Part shown: positions 21,201 to 31,900 of the stretch, piece after piece | How positions within the stretch are numbered: the stretch's first letter is position 1 | How the letters are laid out: each line of letters opens with the position of its first letter | Source of the DNA: Glandiceps talaboti | Lineage: Eukaryota; Hemichordata; Enteropneusta; Spengelidae | Length of the DNA: 64,000 nt | NCBI RefSeq assembly: GCF_964340395.1 | Contig: NC_135565.1 | Span: 12,896,742 to 12,960,741, forward strand | Reading direction: 5' to 3' | The notes under the pieces: generated by a model | What the model was told of the DNA's origin: nothing | What the model saw: only the letters and a program-made list of their open reading frames with translations | Database searches by the model: none | Program-made: the position numbers and the translations under genes

Positions 21201-24198
21201 TACTTGCTGTGAACTGACAAAGATTAATGTTTTGAAAGTCGTGTTAATGTTGCCAATAGATTTGATCTCCAGGACTCACCTGTTTAAAATCGCATATACA
21301 GTGCATAGCTGTGTAATGGGCCCTTGCCATCCCTCCTGCACCCAGAAGACATAGGATTTTGGAATCCTTTGGAGCTAAATACTGAAATTATAATTGGAGA
21401 TTTATGAATTTTGACAAGTTTTACCTTATGTAATCTGAACTGTATGTATATTCAAGCCTGTCTGCTTATCAACAGATGTTTATCATAATGTGGATGCAGA
21501 AATTGACTTTCCACCTATCAAAAGACGTCTATCATAATATCAATGTACACACTGACTGTCCACCTATCAAACTATGTCTATCTTAATGTGTGGATCTACA
21601 ATTTGAATGTCCACCTATCAAAACGTTTCTATCATAATTTCGATGGCAATTACAACAGTGCACAGCAGCGAAAGATCTACTTTGAGACAGTATACACAAA
21701 GTCAATTCTATTGATATAAATTACAGTAGCTGAGATGTGTGTGAAGGCGCTAGACTCGTGTACATGTATGTAGTTTGGGTTCCATGTTAAGAAATCTTTC
21801 TACATGTAAATTTGCGACCGTGAAAATCATGTCTTGATATAAATTACATCAATTCTATGAAATAAATCATACTTGGAAGTTGGGACTATGACACACTGTG
21901 TCCATCAAACATCTCACCAACCTTTGTAGCTACGGCTGACGCTGCCGCAGTCCGCATCAATGATATATCTTCGGCATCCATTATCTGGTAAAATACGTAA
22001 GGGAATACAACGGGAGAATTTAGTGTATCATTGTATCAAGGCTAACATAATGGGGTTTGATGAAAGTGGTCGACACTAAGTCGATTTTCCATTTTCAAGT
22101 CTATGTCTCCAGCTGACACGTCCTTGAAGTTAGAGCGACAGCAGTTTACACAACAAATTTAAGGCATCGCTATCAAACACTTATGTAATCTACCGCAACG
22201 AAGAACAGTTTTTGAAGGTGGTGACGAAGTTTCAACAGTAGTACATGCACAAGCTGAGTTTATTATTGCTTTTTAAGCAAGTGTAAATATCGATTAAACT
22301 ATTCTAGCATAAGGCCTAAAAAATAATTGTTTGGTTCCGGTTACCCGACCCCGCCTGACATCAACTTAAAAAAAGACAATATAAAACTGTTCTTCCAATC
22401 TGTAATGGCTATACATCTGATAGGAAGAAGTAAATAACACAGAGATCATGTGGAAAACAATGGAAAACCTGAACTAGACACTCACACGGGAAAAAAATAT
22501 AATAATAAAATAAAATATAAAATGTACCTCTACCCCCACCAATTCTAAAATTGAGCGTAATCGGAACCACACAATTTTTTTATTAGGGCTAATGTTATAA
22601 TGTCGATGCACGCATTCTATGATATTACTATAGTTCTCTGATAGTATGACAGTTGATTGCATAGTAGGGACTTTCTAGACATTTCTCAGGCGTACAATAA
22701 ATTACGTCATCGGATCATTTATAAGTTATTCATATCTTAATATCAGGTTTGAGTTCAGTCAATTGATCGTTTAGTATGCTTCCTATGGGTATTCTTTGAA
22801 TACGTACACAACAAAATTACGACTAAAAAAACGTATATAAACTCACGGTTTGTGCCCCTTTAATAAGAACAACAACTATTTCATAAGTTGAAACAGCCAC
22901 ATGGATATTACCATGGCAACGTGTTTGGGGAGTACTTCAAGGATGCTAATTCTTACCGATTTTATCAAGCCATCGTTAGGATCGGTATAGATAATGATAT
23001 CTTGACGGACCACCTTGTCAGTATCTCCATTTTCAAAGAACCTTGATACCAGTTTCGTTGAAATGGCTTGGTCCTTGTGACTCGATCCAGCCATTACTAA
23101 TAGATACCTTTAGGTACAGAAATAAATTGTATGATGTTATTTCTGAGTGAATGTTTCTCTCCTACACATAATTTTAAAATGTTGCTTATTGACAATTTAT
23201 ATCATTCAAGGCTATGAAAAATGCAGACATTTCTGTAACATTTCCAAAAAATAACAAATGTATGTATGTATGTATGTATGTATGTATGTATGTATGTATG
23301 TATGTATGTATGTATGTATGTATGTATGTATGTATGTATGTATGCGTGTATGTATGTATGCGTGTCGTGTGTGTCTGTATGTATGTATGTATGTATGTAT
23401 GTATGTATGTATGTATGTATGTATGTATGTATGTATGTATGTATGTATGTATGTATGTATGCATGCATGCATGCATGTATGTATGTATGTATGTATGTAT
23501 GTATGTATGCGTGTATGTATGTATGCATGCGTGTCGTGTGTGTCTGTATGTATGTATGTATGTATGTATGTATGTATGTATGTATGTATGCATGCATGCA
23601 TGTATGTATGTATGTGTGTATGTATGTATGTATGTATGTATGTATGTATGTATGTATGTATGTATGTATGTATGCGTGTCGTGTGTGTCTGTCTGTATGT
23701 ATGTATGTATGTATGTATGTATGTATGTATGTATGTATGTATGTATGCGTGTCGTGTGTGTCTGTACATAGGTAGGTAGGGAGGGAAGGAGGTAGGGACG
23801 GAGGGAGGGTCGAACGCAGGTAGACAAGCAAGCACGTAGGTAGGTAGATATGTAGGTAGTCAGGGAGGGGGGTTGGTAGGTGGGTAGGTAGGAATACAGG
23901 CATGTACATACTTCACCACACTAGTATTATATCCACTGTAACACGCTGCATTAATTGTCATGAAAAAAAATCTATGAAAAACTTGAATGGAATAATATAT
24001 TGATATTGTATGGTAAATTAAATTAGTGTACCCTCCGTTATCCTTATAAGGCAAGAAATGTCTTGGTGGTTGCACAACACCGCCCTCAACGCCTTTAGAA
24101 AAGTTTCCCATCGCTGTCTCAATCACGGGAATTAAGTCTTTCATTTTTAAAACTCGACGTACAGCTTCAGATGTGATATACTTTGGTAAACTTGCCAT
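17448..24198 (-). CDS. CRYM: Ketimine reductase mu-crystallin, complete
   Basis: Seven minus-strand exons (24198-24032, 23107-22957, 21984-21922, 21381-21280, 18781-18604, 18482-18276, 17518-17448) join in frame to 312 residues; human CRYM has 314. It is an NAD(P)H-dependent ketimine reductase of the ornithine cyclodeaminase/mu-crystallin family, acting in the cytosol on cyclic ketimines (lysine/pipecolate pathway). The vertebrate protein also binds thyroid hormone. Visible landmarks are EGGVVQPPRHFLPY near the N-terminus, ISTKLVS, LMRTAAASAVATK, the Rossmann motif LCLLGAGGMARAHY, RVWSRTFASA, VIVTATWTTTPVL, WVKPGAHINCIGAVRP, ADSKASALAESGDI and the C-terminal MAIEDAVSAKLVYEKY. The start is the first ATG of exon 1. 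Introns 1 and 6 contain large (TGTA)n arrays; intron 4 is about 2.5 kb. No broken or missing part was seen, so I expect it to be functional. Confidence 0.95.
17907..18253. repeat. (CATA)n microsatellite, about 350 bp
   Basis: CATA units with GCATGC and CACACA interruptions fill most of the last mu-crystallin intron and end only about 25 bp from the exon 6 donor (18276). Long apparent frames on both strands are artefacts of the stop-free 4-bp unit. Confidence 0.97.
18940..18985. repeat. Short hairpin with imperfect 7-bp flanking repeats
   Basis: CTCAGACCAC (18947-18956) and GTGGTCTGAG (18969-18978) form a perfect 10-bp stem around a 12-nt loop containing TATGGAG. The flanks ATATTAC (18940-18946) and ATATTCC (18979-18985) agree at 6 of 7 positions. 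This matches, less exactly, the hairpins at 6909 and 25065. Confidence 0.6.
20500..21015. repeat. Dispersed repeat with ATGACCCTCCCC phrases
   Basis: Several ATGACCCTCCCC-type phrases occur between 20510 and 20970. The part from 20690 shares blocks with 9500-9730, including TGTGTGAAGGC-ATGCATTA and AGAACCGATTT. It lies in intron 4 of mu-crystallin. Confidence 0.55.
21475..21650. repeat. Minisatellite, about 60-bp unit, three to four diverged copies
   Basis: TCCACCTATCAAAA recurs near 21510, 21560 and 21611, each followed by a TCTATCATAAT-type block. It sits in intron 3 of mu-crystallin, upstream of exon 4 in transcript order. Confidence 0.75.
22325..22440. repeat. Dispersed repeat, partner of 24645-24850
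   Basis: It shares TTGGTTCCGGTTACCC and GACAATATAA(A/C)ACTGTTCTTC with 24645-24850 in the same orientation, and lacks the middle part of that copy. It lies in intron 2 of mu-crystallin. Confidence 0.6.
23259..23765. repeat. (TGTA)n array with periodic GCGTGTCGTGTGTGTCTG insert
   Basis: About 500 bp of TGTA units. The non-TGTA phrase GCGTGTCGTGTGTGTCTG recurs around 23360, 23529, 23673 and 23746, and GCATGC blocks occur near 23460, 23524 and 23590. This is a higher-order compound repeat in intron 1 of mu-crystallin. Confidence 0.95.
23766..23900. repeat. (GGTA/GGGA)n purine-rich repeat
   Basis: GGTA, GGGA and AGGT units form a purine-rich tract directly next to the TGTA array. Confidence 0.85.
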
Positions 24199-24644
24199 TT
24201 TGGACGACCAGTGTCACATTATAACGAACCTACAATAAAGAACAGCCAATCAAACCATAGACAGCGGAGAAGAAATACTTGACTCATCTACATATATATC
24301 TCTAGTAAGCGTAATAACACCCGGGATATTTGCAGGGAAAATGAAGCTTATGTTAAATTGCAAATTTCAAGACAGTCTAGAACGATTAAAAGTTCAAAAA
24401 TTAAAAATTACATTGTAGCTAACTACTGCACCACGTGTCTGAGGACACTGTTTTCATAAGGCAAACCATAGACTGTACACGAACGTGTAGGGGATATGAG
24501 CAAAATGCTTTTACCGAAGGTATCATTCATGTATACTTGTAGGTTGTAGCTATATGAAGATTATTGATTTTGCTGTGTATTTTCATCCAATGATTTTCTT
24601 ATAAAATACCACAAAGCAAGGGTGATATATAAAGCCTACAAATT

Positions 24645-24850
24645 ACTTGGTTCCGGTTACCCAACCCCACGTAGTTTTTCACGCCGACCCTATTTTTTTT
24701 TACGTATTCGAGAAAAAAAATAAAATCGTGTGAGGTCTCGCAAGAAATAGTGGAAGCGGAAACTGACATCACTTTAAGAAGACAATATAACACTGTTCTT
24801 CAACTCTGCGGCAATGGTTGTACAGACCATAAAAACCATAAAAAACACAG
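24645..24850. repeat. Dispersed repeat, longer copy
   Basis: TTGGTTCCGGTTACCCAACC begins a stretch that reappears in shortened form at 22325-22440, ending with GACAATATAACACTGTTCTT. Neither copy has coding capacity. It lies upstream of mu-crystallin. Confidence 0.6.
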
Positions 24851-25064
24851 ACTATAAAAGAAAAAACCCGGAAAACATAAATACCTGAAGACTACAAAGC
24901 TACATACGTACTACAAGGTACAAAATGTCACATTATAAATCTCATAAAAACAACATGAGAGCATGGGGTACTGTGGTGGGTGTATTCATCAGTGAATAGT
25001 AACAATACCGTATCATGACATGTGCGATGATCCATGGTCAGAGCATCGAGATACACTATGGTCA

Positions 25065-25150
25065 GAGTAACCATGGAGGTAGTCCTTCCTACCTCCATGG
25101 AGTAACCTTGGAGGAATTATACTGTCAGTATAATTCCTCCAAGGAGTAAC
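25065..25150. repeat. Two micro-hairpins in series between three GAGTAAC repeats
   Basis: The order is GAGTAAC (25065-25071), hairpin 1 (25072-25099; stem CATGGAGGTAG, 6-nt loop), GAGTAAC (25100-25106), hairpin 2 (25107-25143; stem CTTGGAGGAATTATACTG, 1-nt loop), GAGTAAC (25144-25150). Both stems are perfect. Both contain TGGAGG close to their outer end, as does the hairpin at 6916 (CAGTGGAGG). Confidence 0.9.
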
Positions 25151-25876
25151 TAATTACGCTTTAAAATGGGTCAATTATAAATATTCAGAAACCTAGAGAA
25201 GACAGTGCTAAACTACAGACCATGGTAGTAAGGGATGGGGGGGGGGGGCAATAAAAACCAGGGAGGGGTCCTACTAGAATCAGGGACACTAATATTACTA
25301 TAGACCACGCGTCAACATCCCTACCTTAGACAAGAGTATGACCATAGACCGACCCTACCCTCCACTGTCTATTCACGTCATTTGTACAGTAGGGAGGCAT
25401 ATGGATCCCAGGGGTGGATCTATATCTACCCGTACCGATCTACCGGGCTACGTACCTGTCACAGTTTAAACCTACGTGTTTCTCTCCGTTGAAGTCAAGC
25501 ACAGGAATGGTTTCTTGTTGTCTCGATCTACGTGAAACTCATTCCCAAGTTCCGTTGATGCGCACGCCGTCGTACTTGTCAAGGTTCAGTAAGGGAAGAG
25601 TCGCTTTGTCCCCGTCCTATGGTTCGAGTAGAGACTTCAAAAGACTTTCTCCAATGTGAACTTTGACTTCATGCAAATATGTCGTTCTGACCCTGGACAC
25701 GATATTGCCAAGTCATGCATATATATATGACTTTTATGTTATTCATATCCACGTTTATCACATGTATTCCTTTTTCCTTTCTTTCTTTACATGTCATGTT
25801 TTAAGTGTATTATTACGTGTTCATGTTTTTGCATGACCGAATGCAGCGCCACCATACGGTAACCTTTGACATCAAA

Positions 25877-25927
25877 ATGGCGACACCCATAAGCATGTTT
25901 ACGTCGCTGCCGTCCGATGGCTCGTAA
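25877..25927 (+). other. Possible upstream ORF of LIPT1 (16 codons)
   Basis: ATG 25877 to TAA 25925-25927 encodes MATPISMFTSLPSDGS and overlaps the YY1-like CAAAATGGCG. It would lie in the LIPT1 5' leader if transcription starts upstream of it. A TAG acceptor-like sequence directly before the LIPT1 ATG could instead splice it away. Confidence 0.3.
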
Positions 25928-25951
25928 ATTCAATGACATTTTTGTATGTAG

Positions 25952-28900
25952 ATGATTCGACAATCACCACTTTCAATACCAACGATCATGGGCATCGTGA
26001 AAAGAATATGGAATTTAAGTTATGTCCAAAGGTGTCTTTACAGTACCAAACCACGGAGAAGGGTAAGTCCTAGTCTGTTCATGTTCAGATCTTCTCGATG
26101 TCGGAGACCTTCATCATTGCATGTACAATACGTCAGGGGTTGGACATAGGTTGCCAGAGAAAATGTTGCTGCTGCACACTGTGTGGGAAGTTCTGACAGT
26201 CAGGATCGATGGAAAGTACACTGCATCTCACAATGGGGTAATTATCAGCAATTCTTCGTAACTCAGTAAGCGACTATAATGAAGTCCTGACAATCAATTC
26301 AAATTTGAAGAGAGATCAATTTATGATTTTTTCCTCTTTTTTTCCTGGTACAGGGGATGGTTTATTGCTCGTTATCAAATGATGTGTATACAAATTTGGC
26401 ATTTGAAGACTGGTAAGTAGGAGAAATGTACTTTCATAATGTCAAATTATTCTTGATGTACCTGCAGTATTAAGATGACATTTTTGGCTCTGATCGTTGG
26501 ATATTGAAAAATCTGGTAATTTTCTTTTCAGGTTTATTGAGTTTGAAGAATAGGGAAAGTCCAAACCAGGCAAAAAAAAATATTTTCTTGATAAATCATT
26601 CTTGCCACATCTGGACTTGTTCTACTCCTCAAAGTCAAGTTATGCTATTTTCAATTCCTTTTCATCCAGAAAAAGAAACCTGTATATCACTATAGTTAGA
26701 CTAATATCTGTTTTCACTACTAGCTCAGTTTCACTCGAGTCTCAGTACGTCCAATATACTATAGTTTTCTCCCCACTATAGAGAAAGCACTGTGTAAACA
26801 CTGTCCTTGCCATCTGGGCCACCATACTTGGCAGGTTTCTACTGTACAGGCTTCAAAAGTACTACCATCCTTGAGCTTTAGTAATCTTTTAAATGACAAA
26901 ATCATAATAATACTTTCACATGAAGAGAAATGGCTGATACCCAGTGTACATGTTTGTACATGTTAAAATAAACAGGCCAAAGTTTGTTCCAGTGTTGAAG
27001 ACATGCATATGCTGATCACTAATATGCAAACAAATGTGCAAATTACCAAGTTATTTATATTTTAATCAACTTTAGACTATCCACATTATATTGTGAAAGC
27101 CCACGTACTTGCTGTGAAAAGTTACTGTGCTGTGCTGTACTATAATGTACCTGTTATACCATACCACATCGTACCATAATGTACCCTTCTGTATTGTATT
27201 GTATTGTATTGTATTGTATTGTATTATACATGCATTGTATTGTATTGTATTGTATTGTACATGTATTGTATTGTATTGTATTGCATTGTATTGTATTGTA
27301 TCGTGTCATGTCATATCTTGTCATATATTGAAATGACATACTCTGAGTCTCATGTTGAAACTCGCCCTGCAATTTAAATAAATGTACGCATTTATCTCTC
27401 TCCTTATACCTCAGTGATCCATCAGTGTATTTGTCAAGTATAATATTATAAGTAGCTAAAATTTACTCAAGGTGCCTTGAGGTTCTTTACCCCCCCCCCC
27501 CCCCCATCCAATTATAATATAATGTATGAAAATATATTTGTGTAATATATAAGTTGTCAATGCACAGTGGATATAGTGCCACTGTCCTTACGTTTCCATT
27601 TACCATATTTCTTACCTCAGTTTATACAGGTGTTCCTAAACACTGTGTGTTTAATACAAAGCAGACATCTTAATATTCAGAATTCATTTTTAAACAGGGC
27701 TTATGAAAACTGGACTTTTGAAGACATATATCTTCTTCTACTGTGGAGGAATGATCCATGTGTCGTGATAGGGAGACATCAGAATCCCTGGATGGAGTGC
27801 AATATACCTAAACTACAGACAGAGGATATCAAACTAGCCAGGAGAAAGAGTGGTGGGGGTACCGTTTATCATGTATGTGTTGTCATGGTTACAGTTGTTA
27901 TGGTTACCTTTGTATATTTTACCATGTCATTACAGTGTTTTTGTAGTTCTTGAACACCCATTGGGATAGTCTCGGTTACCCAGAATCCTCTAACTTCCAC
28001 CACTCCGGAGAGTATGGGAAATGCAGCACCAGTGATTGGTATAAGCCGGCTGCTCCAAGAAGATGACTCATAATATGACCTCTGCAATAAAAATGTGTAG
28101 TAGCAACTCTTGCTACGAGTATTTTGGTTAATCTTCTAACAAAGACGGTTTCAAAATTGTATACTATGATTTCCATATATACGAGAATTAAGAATCATTT
28201 GAAATGACTTAGAAACTTTGCACGTCAAGTGACAGCTGCCATATTACATTACATATCACTTACACAGCATTACCCCACAGACTCTGAAATCAGAGGAGTC
28301 TGGGTAATTGAGACTACTATTGGTGATATGGTTAAAGTGACACATAATGTTACTTGTAGTTCTCTCAACATTTGGTATGGAACCTAAGAATGGAAATGGA
28401 TGTACCTCTGGTCTTTATATAGTATGAGTACCTGTATGATTTCTAGAGGTCAATGTTGACTACATTGTATGTTCTGTATTGAATATGTATTTACTGTTAA
28501 GCAACTTACTTGCATTTGTGTATATGTATGTGTGCACACCATGCGTGCATTTGTGCAGGTCTGCATGCATGTATGCATGTGTGTGTCCACCCCTACACTC
28601 TATTTTACAACTCCATAGTAATTTATACATATATTTCATACTTAAATAGTAACATTCTTGATGTAAATTGTATTGACTATCTACAGGATATGGGAAACTT
28701 AAATATCACTTTCTTCACACCCAGAAAGATGTATGACAGACACCTGAACTTGGAGTTTATTATGAGAACTCTGAAGACAACCTGGCCACACCTTGATGTT
28801 AAGTTATCACCACGAGATGATTTGATGCTTGATGCAAAGTACAAAGTATCCTTGATATTTCACAGAAAGTTACTACGAAACCAGCGTGAATATAGAGTTG

Positions 28901-31900
28901 CAATTGGGCAACACAACGCTCATTGTTACAGATTCCATAACAAAAATACAGACACGCATAAGCATAAAAAAATGATGCATTTTATGTCACTGTGAACACA
29001 AATCGATGCTACTGTTGAATGAAGCAAAGAAGATTCAAACACAAAATGGTTTCTTTATGTTCAAAGTGAGATAAAATGTATGTGCATACTTGCTAATAGT
29101 GTCTTTATTTTGTTTGTGTAATTCATGACAAAAAATGATGTGCAAGATGTGAAAACACTGTGCCGTTTAATTGAAATTCTACAGTCACTCAGGTTCAATA
29201 GTTAAGACTTACATGTAGTTCAGCTTAGGATTTAAAATTTAGGTGTAAAAAATAGTTTTCTGGCAGAGTTTTACATAATTTTTTTTCAAGAACAAAAGAA
29301 TAACCCTATGTAATCTTTATGGCTTCACTGATGAAGTAACAATAAGGTGACAGCATGTACACTTACACTGTAAGATATGTCATTTCGCACTGCCCTCATC
29401 AGCTTGCTCTATCTGGAAAGAGGTTGACTGATGTGTGAGGGCGCCCCATCATGGCATACCATACAGACTAGTACCACATTGTGAATGTATGCATTTTACT
29501 CTAATCCTATTTTTGTATATTTAGCTGGCACAATTTCTGTGCCAAAGTAAATGTGACCAAATTTGATCTTTTTCATTTGTAATTCCTAAATAGTAGGTAA
29601 TTCAAGCCCTGATACGTTCTGTGCTTGGTAATGACAATTTCTACTCACAGAGTCAAACAATTTCTTGAAAGTTCAGTGCTGTTTTCCATATTCATTTTCC
29701 TTATGCAGTTAATAGATTTCAGGTTCAGCAGCTAAGCTTGGTAGAAATAATGCATATCATCACTGCACCCTACTGTTTGATGCGGACACTTCTCTTCTAC
29801 ATAACATCCTACATGCAAATACGGTATGTCAGATCATTACAATTAATTGGTAATTGGATGGTCATCTGTATATGGTTGTTTGCACTTGGAGGGAGGGAGG
29901 GTGGTAATTGGATGATCATCTACATATGGTTGTTTGCACTTGGAGGGAGGGAGGCTGGTAATTGGATGATCATCTACACATGGTTGTTTGCACTTGGAGG
30001 GAGGGAGGATGGTAATTGGTAATATGAGATGGACAGATTCCCAATCCAAAATTCATAGTCCTAATTTTAGAGCAAAACATTTTCAACTAATGTAGCTATG
30101 AAAAAGATGTGACAAATTGGGGATGTTGCATGTTGTATGCTTTCTGTTGCAACATGCTGACTGAAGGTAGCCATATGGATGAAGTTTGGATATTTAACTT
30201 GGATTTTAATTAATTTTATTATGGTTTATTACTTGAAAAATAAATGCAAACCAACCAAATATGTTTTTGTCACGCAATACACTGCAAACAGCTAAAAATG
30301 TGTAAAAAAGTGTGTTATCGTACATACAATAACAATAATTTTACACATTTATCAGTCTTTTGCAATTTATTGAGTTACAAACAAGGACTTGGCATATGTT
30401 GTTTCACATTGATTTTCCAAGTAGAAAGCAATGATAAAATTATTTTATAAATTAAAAATCCAAAATAAATGTGCAATCCTCACCCATATGGCCAGTTGAA
30501 GGTTTAGGTAAATGGTTGGGTTATGTTATATATACAATGTATGTACATGTATAAACTTTAATTTTGATTGTGTCTATGAATATTCTCAATCATCCAGGTG
30601 TGAAGGTGATAACAAAGTAATATAATTATTTCCTACTGGATTAGCTTTTATTTTGAATGGCAACAGGTTCATGTCATATCCTGGATGCTTCTTCAGGCCG
30701 ACTGATGATCTGCTGACAGATGGATAGTTTTGATTATTACAATTGAAATATTCCACCATAACTGTGTCCGAGACATAATTAGTATAACACATGTTGTTTG
30801 TTAATCTTGTTACAGGATGGAATTGACAGTAAGGCTACAGAGAGTGTCAGATCAAAGGTCAGAAACCTGTCTGAAGTAGAACCAGCCATCACTTATAAAT
30901 CATTGGTAGAAGCATTTGGTAGGGAATTCTATGAATGTAACCCACCTAGTCATAACGCAAAGGTTAGTATTCACATTTCAGTATAAATAATATCGTTACC
31001 TTGGTAACATGCATAAGGAAACCAAATTTAGCAGTCATCCAATGAAAGTAATTAAATTGTTTATAAACCTGTGATGTCTACTGCATATATTGTTATTCAC
31101 TATAGTGGCATTCAAGGTTTCAGCTTACTAAAATAGAAACAAACAAACTATTTTTTGTTCGATGTGGTAAAATAAGTAAGTGGGTGAAAGCATTGCCTCT
31201 GTTGTGAAGACGTAATTACCTTGTGTAAGCAAGATAGTGTAAACATTGAATGAAGTTGAATGCACAGCCACTTGAGGTAACCATGCTATCTGAGATGCCA
31301 CCCTACTGTGAGTGTAATTACATCAATGTCAAAGCTATTGTTGTTTGATATGGTAGATTACACAAGCAGGTGATAGCAGTGCCTCTGTTATGAAGACATA
31401 ATTACCCTGTGTAAGCAAAATAGTGTAAACACAGGGAGTTCCCAAAATGTACATTTCAAGACCACGGGTGTCATCAGAAAAGCCTCCCTACTGTGACTAC
31501 AATTTACCCAGATGTCCATTAAATAGCTTATATCAGTATGTCGCATCAATAGTTTTAGTTAGCGTCCATCTTAGTAAGCCGAAACCTCATTTACCGCGGT
31601 CGTATAACAAGCTAACTTTTTGGTTATGACTTGAAAATCAATGCATATCCTGTATGTTTGTTTTCAGTAAAAGTTATTCATCACTTCAGTTGTACCTGTA
31701 TCCACTGAGGAGTATGTATTTTTAATAGCAAACATACTTCATATCAAAACTGTACCGTGTTCAGTATTTAGTTTATTAGAAAATTTCATATTTCTTTCAG
31801 CAAACTCATGAAAAGTGATTGATGGTTACAAATTGAGGGGTAGGATAGTTTTTTTTAGAGGGACTGCATATACAAGGAATCTTTTAATTGATTCTTTTTT

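Larger units (their letters stand above)
24199..25951. promoter_or_regulatory. Shared 5' intergenic region of CRYM and LIPT1
   Basis: The two genes are transcribed away from each other with 1.75 kb between start codons. CAAAATGGCG at 25873-25882 resembles the YY1 site found near the start of many housekeeping genes. The region also holds a dispersed repeat (24645-24850), the paired micro-hairpins (25065-25150) and a G run near 25239. No TATA box was recognised. Bidirectional promoter function is an inference from orientation only. Confidence 0.45.

Noticed and set aside
28846-28995. Continuation of LIPT1 exon 4 to a stop at 28993
   Set aside because: After YK the sequence loses all similarity to LIPT1, while the missing conserved block (SGSAAKLGRNN) appears in frame in the next exon at 29716. 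GTATCC at 28846 is the donor.
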